DNA of 24,906 nt from Glomus cerebriforme. Taxonomy: Eukaryota; Glomeromycota; Glomeromycetes; Glomerales; Glomeraceae. The notes under the pieces were generated by a model. It was not told the origin of the DNA. It saw only the letters and a program-made list of their open reading frames with translations, and made no database searches. Where the stretch lies: positions 4,778-29,683 of the forward strand of contig QKYT01000208.1 of NCBI GenBank assembly GCA_003550305.1, written 5' to 3'. Of this stretch, positions 1 to 8,724 are shown one piece after another (the stretch's first letter is position 1; every line of letters begins with the position of its first letter). Both the position numbers and the translations under genes were made by a program.

Positions 1-414
1 CATGATTATAAACTTAGTTTAAGTATTTGCAAAGGAGAACGTCCTGAAATTATTGAAAATACCCCAAAATGTTATATAGATTTGATGGAAAAATGTTGGG
101 ATTCAGATCCTTTTAAAAGACCAACTATTATAGATCTTGAAAATATTATATCCCAATGGCTTAGATGTGTTAATGAATATTATAAATTAAATAATGAAAA
201 TGATAAAAATATTTTAGTAGTCATGAATATTGATAACCAATCCAGAAGTGATATGCATGAATTTGTAAAATCAAATAGAGCTTTAACACAAGAACAGATT
301 AATATTTCCACCATAAAATCTCATCCACAAGCATATTATACAAGTCGCTTACTTACTGAAATCTTGGATCAAAATAATTCTGCTGAGTGTTTGGAATGTA
401 TAATTGAAAATTAA
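1..414 (+). CDS. C-terminal end of a TKL-like protein kinase (5' truncated by window edge)
   Basis: The frame is open from base 1 to the TAA at 412-414, giving 137 residues. Residues 11-15 (KGERP) and 21-29 (TPKCYIDLM) fit kinase subdomain X. Residues 32-42 (CWDSDPFKRPT) are the subdomain XI signature, with the invariant arginine at residue 40. This arrangement is typical of the tyrosine-kinase-like families greatly expanded in Rhizophagus-type fungi, which are assumed to phosphorylate Ser/Thr in signalling. After the kinase fold, about 90 residues of polar Asn/Asp/Lys-rich tail follow, including a short stretch ending near LLTEILDQNN. The ATP-binding lobe and catalytic loop lie outside the window, so activity cannot be judged. 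No frame break is visible. No AATAAA follows closely, only AT-rich sequence. The kinase call is confident; subfamily and substrate are unknown. Confidence 0.85.
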   Translation, partial: HDYKLSLSICKGERPEIIENTPKCYIDLMEKCWDSDPFKRPTIIDLENIISQWLRCVNEYYKLNNENDKNILVVMNIDNQSRSDMHEFVKSNRALTQEQINISTIKSHPQAYYTSRLLTEILDQNNSAECLECIIEN

Positions 415-1396
415 AGTATAAAATAAGTTAGGATATTTTTTTTCTGTTTATGTGATTATAGAGTATGTATAAAACCTTTTCTTCTTTATAAATAGAATCA
501 ATTTATAATTGAAAACATTTAAAAATAAAAAAATAGTATTTAAATTCTTTATTGGCATATTTTGTACTGTACAAAGTCAAAATATATTTTATAATCATAA
601 TTAAATAGTGAACAAAAAGAGAGTGAGATTGTAATAACAAAATAATACAATAAACATATAAATAGATAGAAAATAGCGAAAACAAAAAAATATTAACAAG
701 CAGATGATAAATATAATTTGTAGAATATGCTGAGTTTTTTGAGAATAAACTTTTTTAAAAATATTTATAAATGTGATAAATTTCTTTTTGAATGGTAATA
801 ATCAATTTATTAATCGAAACTCACAAAAAAACACATGAGGAATTTTACTGTCTGCTGTTACAATTCATTAAATGTCATCAAACACTACAAAACAAAATGT
901 TGTACGATATTATTAATATAATGATTCTTCTAAAATCTTTTTTTTTTTATCACTATATTTTCACAATAAATCTACATTTACATATACTTTATTCTCTTTA
1001 AAATTATAAAATATTCATTTAAAATTCTTTTTTATTGTAGTATTTTTAATTTAAAAAAACTTACAATTTACATTTGTAATAAGATATCATATTAAATTAT
1101 TGTCCAAATAGTGTACAATTCATTATAAATAATCACAAAGTTGCACGAATACATTGGTAAATGTGTGAAAACAATTGAAAAACAAATTATAGAAAGCACT
1201 CCGGGAATATTCTTTCTATATTCCTATATATAATATGAAAATGTTCAATTAATTGTATTAAATAGAACAATGAAACACGTGGGAGATATATCAGAGTAAT
1301 AACAAGTTTGTAATATTATCATCATATGAATATCATCTTGAATATTATAAATATCACTTGAAGATTAATTGTACATACTAAATAAATAACTTATTG
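415..1396. other. AT-rich intergenic stretch, no gene seen
   Basis: This is the region downstream of the kinase gene. The longest open frames are about 60-70 codons, made mostly of Ile/Leu/Phe/Tyr/Lys as expected from AT-rich noise, and no domain is recognisable. It holds poly-A and poly-T runs and one TACTGTA at 565-571. Confidence 0.6.
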
Positions 1397-1538
1397 TCCG
1401 GAGCGAAGCGAAGGACTATATATTTTTATGCGAGGTGATAACCATTATGATCACGTGGCGATTTCCGTTTGTCCGGTCACGTGCCTTAAATTTGATTGAA
1501 AATAAATATTGATTAAAATAAAAATATGCGCTCCGGAC
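1397..1538. mobile_element. small inverted-repeat element with GTCCGGAGCG ends (MITE-like)
   Basis: GTCCGGAGCG at 1397-1406 is matched by its exact reverse complement at 1529-1538, and AT-rich inner arms (TATTTTTATG-like) extend the similarity. The left end also carries a small internal hairpin in which GTCC pairs with GGAC around GGAGCGAAGCGAA. Inside are another GTCCGG (1471-1476) and two CACGTG palindromes (1452-1457, 1478-1483). No clear target-site duplication is visible and there is no coding capacity. It may be a non-autonomous DNA transposon or a structured regulatory repeat. Confidence 0.5.
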
Positions 1539-1797
1539 TTAAAATGGTTTCCATTTCCTAGTATACAGTATGTGAAATTGTTTGTATCTGTGGAAATTCT
1601 TAATCGAAACTAATAATACTAAAATTAAGTTACAAATAATTGTTCATTACTTTGTTATTTTGACAGTCTCAAAATTCCCTTAAGTTCAGACCTCCTCAAC
1701 ATAAACTGCCAGTAAGCATTAATAATATTTAATGAAAATATTTATAATATTTAACTATTATCTAACTAATAAAGCACCTAATCTATTATTAAATGAT

Positions 1798-1831
1798 CAA
1801 TCCAGATTGAACCTAATTAAAATCTGGATTG
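1798..1831. repeat. perfect 11-bp hairpin
   Basis: CAATCCAGATT at 1798-1808 pairs perfectly with AATCTGGATTG at 1821-1831 across a 12-base loop. It stands in non-coding sequence with no neighbouring gene. It could be the core of a small foldback element; a function is not evident. Confidence 0.5.
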
Positions 1832-2127
1832 CTATTTTCCTTAATGGTGAACTCAAAAACTGTGGAANATAAGACGCGAGATAAACTATTTTTACAGAGT
1901 AATTCTGTGTTACTGTTAAAAGATTCATCTTTTGTTCCTTTTTAGGATTGAAGGTCACTATAATTTGGCAGATGCCTTAAATTTTATAGTAAAGTTTATC
2001 TTTGAAATAAATCTCCATTTTTATATTCATAAAACATTTGTTATAAAAAGTCACTTTAATGTATAATAAAGCAAATTTTATAAACCATATATTAAGTCAT
2101 AATATCCATAAAAAATAAATGCTTTAA

Positions 2128-2365
2128 GGTCAGCCAAAAAAAATATAGATTCTTATGACCCGGCTGTGTCAGTTTTTTGAAAAAATGGAAAAAATTTTTT
2201 AAAATAAAAATTTTTTTCACATGATTTTAAGTATGAGATAAAAAATAGTGTTATAAAAGCCAACGTGCATAAAAAAATTTTACATATATAAAAAAAATAA
2301 GCCGGCCGGCTGGACCATTTCAAAATTTTATGTCACGAGAATCTAAAAATTTTTTTTGTCCGGCC
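2128..2365. mobile_element. about 238-bp element with imperfect terminal inverted repeats and TAA flanks
   Basis: The left end begins GGTCAGCC and continues through an A-run to TAGATTCTTATGACCC. The reverse complement of the right end begins GGCCGGAC and continues through an A-run to TAGATTCTCGTGAC, so about 35 bases match imperfectly. The trinucleotide TAA lies directly outside both ends, as in PIF/Harbinger-type insertions that duplicate TWA. The interior is AT-rich, apart from the GC-rich palindrome GCCGGCCGGC near 2302, and has no coding frame. It is most likely a MITE; the superfamily assignment is a guess. Confidence 0.45.
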
Positions 2366-3150
2366 TAATAAATTAATTGTAGTATATTTATTGTATAGTT
2401 TATTTTGTACTTATAAAATCCATATTTTTATAATATTGTTTTTAAATTACATAACAAAACAGTAATTTATTCAGAGCCAGGATTGCAACTGACTGTTATT
2501 GAAATATCCATAATTATTACTTTGAGTTTTAAACTTTTCTAAAGTCTTTGCATTGAAATAAATTTCTAATCTTCCAAAAAAAAAATTTTTACGTGTTAGA
2601 TTATCAAATTTTGTTTAAAGAATAATCCTAAATTTAGAACTATCAATAAAGAACATTATATTATAATTATATATTCAGGGTTGGAAATATGTTAATCTAA
2701 TAAATCTAATACCGAAATTCACTGCTAAAAATAAATTTGTAATTCTATTATTGTGCTATACACCACTGCCGGCGATTCCGATTAATAGTTTCTTTAACTG
2801 ATATTTAGTAAATTTTTGTTAATTGAAAAGAAAATGTACAGTCAGTACTGTATAATATGTGTATTGTAACTGTAAAAAAAAATTTTTTTTTATACTTTAA
2901 ATATTACCCTTCTTCCAGTCTCCCCACCACCACCCAGCGATGACAACTTCAATTTATATCTTCTTATATTACACAATCATTGTGGATAATTAACAATGGT
3001 AACTGATAGGTGGGGATTATTTCTTTCAATTTATTTTTTTTTATTTTTATTTTTTTTTTTAATAAAAATTAATTTATTAAATAATTAAATAGTTTATTAA
3101 CTTTTTGCACGTGTTTTATGTAATAGATTCATATGTTTGACTTATCAAGG
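2366..3150. other. AT-rich non-coding stretch
   Basis: No coding frame is recognisable. The only notable segment is 2872-2922, which is nearly repeated at 11142-11192 and is listed separately. CCCCACCACCACC near 2923 and GGTGGGG near 3010 are weakly complementary. Confidence 0.5.
2872..2922 (+). repeat. dispersed about 50-base repeat, copy 1
   Basis: The segment has an A-run, T-run and TATACTTTAA block, then a C-rich CTTCCAGTC block. It matches 11142-11192 in the same orientation, with 20 identical bases at 2881-2900 versus 11151-11170 and a diverged second half. Nothing coding is linked to it. Confidence 0.5.
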
Positions 3151-3280
3151 ACTTTACATTCAAGGAATTCAAGGTTAATCAAGAATTGTACACAATAGCA
3201 TCAACTTATTCCATCCAGCTTAACCAATTTGTTCAAACGCTACATAAGGAATTCAAAGTCTAGAAATTCGGCACTATTAG

Positions 3281-3532
3281 ATTTCCTGCGTCATTTTTGC
3301 CTATAATATTAAACAAGCAACTTGGTATCTTCACAATCACAATTTTAAAAACTGGGAAAAAGAAAAACCATTTTTTCAAAAAAATACCAAATCTCTTCCT
3401 GAAAACGCAAACGATATCACACTTCAAACATATCGCAACAACTACAACCTTCAACCTCATCTCTTACAACGACAGCGAATACTCCACCCAACTTATGGCT
3501 TATTTGGGCCTCATCTAATTTTTTTACACTAG
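3281..3532 (+). other. unidentified coding-like segment, 83 codons, no start codon
   Basis: The frame is open from the TAG at 3278-3280 to a TAG at 3530-3532. Its translation is compositionally protein-like rather than AT noise, with tryptophans in ATWYLHN and KNWEKEKPF, a polar Gln/Asn-rich middle, and a C-terminal part reading RQRILHPTYGLFGPHLI. The DNA is richer in C than its surroundings. There is no ATG at the beginning and no confirmed splice site, so it may be an exon or a decayed piece of a gene or retroelement. I do not recognise the family. The other frames over the same stretch look less protein-like. Confidence 0.3.
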
Positions 3533-3859
3533 GGGTTGTGGACACACATAGAAATTTTTTTTGAATTTACAACTTTTAATATGTCTTCTTTTCTTTTTTC
3601 TTTAGATCTAGATTTTATCCTTTTTTTTCTTCTTTTAATATATAATTTAGATAAATTTTTATTTTATCTCTTCACGAAGTTGGCCGTGTCTAATCTTTGT
3701 TCCCCACTACTTTTCTCTTTTTATAGGCGTAGGTGGTCCACTCATCTCTCCCGTTTTGATAAGGAATATTTTTTCAAAAATCACAAGATTAAAAATACAG
3801 TATATTGGTCACTAACACTACTTTATGAATAGTAACTTTAAACTCAACACATAAAATTA
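3533..3859. other. pyrimidine-rich stretch without a supported gene
   Basis: The stretch is T-rich with several TTTTAG/TTATAG tracts resembling intron 3' ends, for example before GCGTAGGTGG near 3726. One open frame of 98 codons is almost all Phe/Leu/Ser and is judged non-coding. Confidence 0.4.
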
Positions 3860-5330
3860 TAAACTATGTGACTCATTATGCTTGTAAAACCTAGTATCTT
3901 ACAAAAAAATAACAGAAATAAGAAATTATGATCTAATATAACAGATGGTGCAACATGTAAAAAATACGGATTGTGACTCATATGTACAATTATACTTTAC
4001 TTGGCTAGCCGATTAGCTCATGATTAAAAAATAAATAAATTTAGTAATAAAAAATCGAATAAATTAATTATACATTGCATAATCAATAATAAAAATACAT
4101 AATAAGTTCTCATGACATATCTCTTGTAAATTTTACAAATGATAAAAAAAAAAAATTATAAATACCAAGACAAGTTCGAAACATAACTCTCAACCAAGCA
4201 GAAAATTTGCTTAAAACACCTACTATTTTTCTTTTATTTTTTTTTTCTAAATTTAAAAAAATTAGATTTACTGGATTTTCCCTTTAAACTTCTCTTTCTC
4301 TNTCTATAATTTTACTTTTCCTTTTTAAAAACTAGATTCTCCCTTTAAACCTCCTCTTTATCTTCCTTATACTGTATATGATATCTTNCTCGTATCAGGC
4401 AAGGAAAACCGGTCAGATAGTCGAGTATCTCCTAACTGGCTGGTTGGTTTAGATTAGAATTCCNTCTTCCAAAAATCCAGTAANTCTAAAATACTACCTG
4501 TTAACAAAGCCGAAATTAATACAAGTTACCAGTTGAAACACCAAAGAATATCTATAAAGCGATAAAGCCTGAAACCTGCTTTTTCTAAAAAGAATAAAGA
4601 CAAATAATCTAATGGAATATTATAGACTTATTGAAAAAAAAATCCAGTAAAATGTATATTTGAAGATATATAAGATTATTATGCGGTCATAATGCGGAAA
4701 AATCAAAGAAGAAACAATTTTATTAATGAAAAAAATATATAAAACAAAAAATAGGTGTAGTGATACCTTTCAAACAGTAAAGAAATAAAGAATCTGATAA
4801 TACAAATATACAACAAAAATGCAAAAACAATTAGATAAATGGATGAATGAAAAATTGATGAAGACTAAAGAGATCATTATTATGGTAACAGAAAGAAGAT
4901 AAAGAAATGAGAAGTATATCCACAGAAAAAAAAATAGAAAGAATAAATTTGAAGAAAAAGTATATAAACAAAGAAAGGTATCCTGACAAAAATAAGAAAA
5001 ATGCTAGGAATATTGGGATTACTTACGAAATGTGGAAAAAAAGTGAAGATTTGATGAGAGAATTATTGAGAAAAATAATGAATGTGATAAAGGAACAATA
5101 TATAACAATATACTGAAAAAACGAAATGGAAAATAATTTAAAGTTACTAAGTTCTATCATGCTAATTGAACAGAAAGGATATATGAAATTAATTTGGAAC
5201 AAAAGATGTGATAAGGTGAAATAGAAGGAAATAATAGTGTAGATTAGAAAAAAAGAAAATAAACAAGAATATTAGTAGAAATAACATAGAAAGGATAATA
5301 AAGAAATGTAAGAAGAAACAATAAATAATA
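3860..5330 (-). repeat. dispersed repeat, copy A (inverted orientation)
   Basis: Read on the minus strand, this segment matches copy C (21060-22480). Shared landmarks in order are CAATTA-TGATAGAACTTA, a CTTTTTAG tract, GGAATTCTAATCTAAACC, CTATCTGACCGG, CTTGCCTGATACGA, TACAGTATAAGGAA, TTTAAAGGGAAAATCCAGT, the palindrome TTGTAAATTTTACAA (4124-4138) and GTATAATTGTACATATGAG. Copy A has one about 110-base unit (about 4341-4452), where B and C have two in tandem. The plus strand of 4640-5330 is strongly purine-rich; its longest frame, 4907-5116, is Lys/Glu/Asn-rich and of doubtful meaning. No clear terminal inverted repeat or target duplication was found. Ambiguous bases at 4302, 4388, 4464 and 4484 fall inside it. 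Confidence 0.7.
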
Positions 5331-6060
5331 TTTACTAAAATTTAATGATAGGATAGTTTTTATAACATTTTCATTTTTAATTTTAAAAAGAACAATTAAT
5401 AATTGTTATATATGTACATTTTAATTTTTAGTAATTTTAATAAATAATTATTTAATTTTCATGAATCGTTTTGGCCGGATAATCTAACAGCTAATGAATG
5501 ATCTGTACTACTTTATAGTCTTTAATTCAAAGTTTTAGCAAATTTAATCAAAAATACAGGAACATATTTTTAATAAAATAGTGTAAATCTCAGAGGGAGG
5601 AATTAATTAATTGTCAATACTGTATATTACATTTGCAAAAAAAATGGGATTTATTAGAGTAAATTATATAAAATATTAACTAAGTCATCACCAACGAGTT
5701 ATATGTAAAGAATAAAATAAAAGCAAAAGGAAAGAAACTGATGGTTTACTGGCAGATCTAGAAAATAAGATTATTAGAGACCAAAATGATATGATATATA
5801 AAATGGAGAAAGAAAAATAAAGTAATATTTGAAGGGATAAAAGAAAAGGAAAATATATATATAAATGGAAAAAAGAGAAAACATACTATATTCAAACGTA
5901 ACTTAGAAAAAAAACCAAAAGGATTAAAGAAATTAATGAAAGCTTAAAAGAAAGAAATAAAAGAATTTATATAAATATTAACAATTATAATAATGAAAAT
6001 ACTGAAAAACAATGCAGTAGAAATGTAGAAATTAGCATAGCAAAATATAAAAAAATTTTC
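5331..6060 (+). other. purine-rich tract, possibly more of repeat A or a relative
   Basis: After an about 300-base mixed interval, 5640-6060 is again dominated by A and G on the plus strand (AGAAAGAAA-type). All frames are broken by frequent stops. It may be decayed Lys/Glu-rich coding sequence or part of the same mobile family, but I could not align it to copies B or C by eye. Confidence 0.35.
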
Positions 6061-6632
6061 CAATCTTTTCAAATATCATTCTAAAGGACAATTTATACGA
6101 TCTTTTTGAAAATACTGTAATTTCAGCTAATTATCAAAGATGTATGGTTACTGATATCGTCATACTGATAAAGGCATTTTTTTGAATGTTTGACATTCAA
6201 GATAGTAATTTTAATGGATACTGTAGTATTTTTTGCTATGTAATTTTTAACGTTAAATAAAGATATATTTATTCGACCATAATCATGATTTATGAGTTGG
6301 CTTTATATCACGTGTTAGAGAATTGATAGTCAGGTTATACTAATACAAAGATCAAGGAGATAACGCAGCGGACTGTTACACATTGATGTAACGACCACAT
6401 GATCACAGAAAGATACACGAAATTTTTAATGAGATTAAAGTGGGAATTGATTCTTTTGGAAAATCTCTGGTAAAATCTATTTTCTCGGAAGATATGCTGT
6501 AAAATCACTGGGATTGTACTTGTAATTTCATTTTTAAATCCGTCTGTTTTGCACATTATTGATCAGCCTGCGTCACGCGTCACACGACACATACAGTACA
6601 TCATGAGTAATTTTTTTTAGTAATTTTTTAAG
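6061..6632. other. intergenic stretch upstream of the protease-like relic
   Basis: No gene is supported; a 73-codon minus-strand frame at 6335-6556 has no recognisable domain. The last part, near 6565-6600, is relatively GC-rich. It contains GTCACGCGTCAC, including ACGCGT at 6575-6580, and TACAGTA near 6594, and may belong to the promoter of the gene starting at 6689. Confidence 0.4.
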
Positions 6633-6645
6633 GCTATATATTTTA
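6633..6645 (+). promoter_or_regulatory. TATA-like box of the protease-like relic
   Basis: GCTATATATTTTA lies about 50 bases upstream of the ATG at 6689, followed by a CT-rich tract (TCTCTCTCTC near 6650) as often seen in fungal promoters. It fits the position expected for core promoter function. Confidence 0.4.
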
Positions 6646-6688
6646 TGTCTCTCTCTCAAGAACCCATACTTTTTTAACGAAATACATC

Positions 6689-8570
6689 ATGTCAAGAAAG
6701 AAAACTGCCATATCTGTACTGTAAGTGATAAAAATAATAAAATGATGTACGGGGTAATGAGTATTAAGTTGCTACTAATTCCCTTTTGTTACAGTGCATA
6801 CCTGAATAATGCCATTGAAAAAGACTCAACTGAAGGACGTACAAAATCAAAGAGCTTCTTTCTGAAGAGATTGAGAAATATTCGGACTGGATATATATAG
6901 ATCTCCTGAGGAAAATTTATGCAAAAATGTATATGCGTATGTGAAAGGCACCACGCACAAATACATAATTAACACAAATTTTTTGGAAAAGGGTGAAGAA
7001 ATAGGTGCAAAAAAAACTATTAGAGTATCTTTATCGATACTTTTCAGAGAAAGAAATCAGTGATTCAGAATTTGAAAATACAACAGATAAATCCGAAATG
7101 ACGTATGTCTTGCATTATAAAATTCATAGATTATTATAGATTATTATTGACATTATAAAATGATTTGTTTATTAATTTTTGGTAGGAATGATGAGCGAAT
7201 CGAAGAACTTGGTGCTCTTATAGAAATTGTTGAGGGTGAATTTGATGCTACAACACACTTTAATTTGTCAAAATTTAAAATTGACAATCCAAGTCTCAGT
7301 AATTCTATATCTACAATCTTGATAAAAAACAATTGGGCAAGATTTGTCGATCGAGTCACAAATGCAATTTCACATAACATACTTGCAACGATTAAATCTT
7401 GTACTCAAGTTTGCCGGTACGTTATGTTTAATTTCAAAATTACATATTAAAAAAATGATTTATTAATAATAAAAAAAATGTCTATAGCTCCAATGGTTGG
7501 TGATCGTAAGGTTTCTCAAGTTTCTGATGATACGATTTATACAAAAATTGGTATAGCCTCACTAGATCTCAGAAAAGAATTTGGAAAAAAGGTTCCGTTT
7601 TTCTTATATACCCTGGAACGGTTGAAAACCAAGAATTATTGCTGCGGTAAATTTGGCCAAAGGAACCCCAATTTATAATGTCCCAGCTGAGTATAAAGGG
7701 TTCCCTGTGTTGATTAATTATGGGACTATTAAACCATCATCTTATGAAGCTTACTGCAGTTATCAACCTCTTAAGCCAGGAATTAGTATCAGCGATTCTG
7801 AAATCAATGGTGTATGTACGCTAGGGGCAATTTTTAAGGAAAAAAGACAACCAAACAAAAAATACTTACTTACTGTAAGGCACGGAGTTGGCGATACAGA
7901 TGGCATAATAATCAAACCGGGAAAGGTAGATGGAATATGTAATCGATAAAATTGTTGATTTCTTTATACTATTGCGCTGACCTTACTCTTTTTAGGATAC
8001 TTATGAAAACCGGTACGTTAAAGTTAATTATCAGAATTTAAGTATTGATGAATTCGGACGCCTTATAGATTATGCATTTGCGAAGTAGATGAGTGGATTG
8101 ACAAGTTAATTTCCAACAGACAATGTAGAACTAATACGATTATTAATGATATCAAGAGTAATATTGATACGCAAATTGAAAACATTGGTACAGTATGTGT
8201 CCAAAAGATCGGTAGGTCAACTGGACATACTTATGGAAAATAGTAACTACTTGGCAACGTGGAATCGTAAATAATTTGTTCAATGGTGAAGTAGAAGTTG
8301 AAGTTTTGATTGTTACTGGTGATCATGGTAAATTTGGTAAGTCATTCTTTATTAAATTCCTTTTTCAGTCAATCTGACCTTTTTTAATAATTAATTATTA
8401 TGTATAGGTGATCATGGAGATTCGGGTTCTCCAGTTTACGATGACAACGGTACTTTGTGGTAATTTACATGGGTATCTTTGAAAATGGAGAAGTATCTGC
8501 TGTCATTTCTATCAATATGATCTTAGAAGATGTTTTCGTAAAAGAAGGAGCGGAATTCGACCTGTTATAA
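6689..8570 (+). pseudogene. trypsin-fold (PA clan) serine protease-like gene, multi-exon, frame-broken
   Basis: Translated exons from ATG 6689 to TAA 8568-8570 give one protein if frame breaks are bridged. The serine protease signature is seen as LTVRHGVGD (His codon 7881-7883, in the place of the usual TAAHC histidine) and GDHGDSGSPVYDDNG (Ser codon 8422-8424 in GDSGSP). The catalytic Asp cannot be placed with confidence. An N-terminal polar, helix-rich region of about 200 residues precedes the protease part. Likely introns are 6721-6794, 7103-7185, 7417-7487, 7926-7995 and 8337-8407, several with CTAAT or CTGAC branch sites. Frame shifts or stops lie near 6850, 6933, 7020, 7640, 8086, 8241 and 8461. 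Either it is a decayed paralogue or the assembly has indels, since some breaks sit at A-runs. Signals at both ends are intact: TATA at 6633 and AATAAA at 8622. Confidence 0.65.
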
Positions 8571-8621
8571 AAAATATATATCCTATGTGTTCGTGTCATA
8601 AAACTGTAATACAAAATAATT

Positions 8622-8627
8622 AATAAA
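8622..8627 (+). terminator. AATAAA polyadenylation signal of the protease-like relic
   Basis: AATAAA lies 52 bases after the TAA at 8570, in AT-rich sequence. It faces the minus-strand signal at 8650-8655, so the two transcripts converge with almost no spacer. Confidence 0.5.
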
Positions 8628-8649
8628 GATTTCATCAACAACTTGACCT

Positions 8650-8655
8650 TTATTG
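8650..8655 (-). terminator. AATAAA polyadenylation signal of the Uma2-like gene
   Basis: The minus-strand AATAAA (TTTATT on plus) lies about 70 bases past the TGA at 8725-8727. A second, closer AATAAA on the minus strand is near 8685-8695. Confidence 0.45.
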
Positions 8656-8724
8656 ACTTATTTTAAATTTTAAATTACATCCAATTTATTGTATTTTATA
8701 TGAAATTTGCAACCACCCATACAG

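Noticed and set aside
503..1001. Two small open frames on opposite strands (503-685 minus, 792-1001 plus)
   Set aside because: Composition is Ile/Leu/Phe/Tyr/Lys as expected from AT-rich noise, with no domain and no gene signals.
1798..1831. Hairpin considered as an intrinsic bacterial-type terminator
   Set aside because: No T-run follows the stem directly, no gene ends there, and intron-bearing genes show the DNA is eukaryotic.
6335..6556. 73-codon minus-strand frame upstream of the protease-like relic
   Set aside because: No recognisable motif and no supporting promoter or polyadenylation signal; it lies where the neighbouring promoter should be.
7153..7380. 75-codon minus-strand frame
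   Set aside because: Antisense shadow of a protease-like exon.
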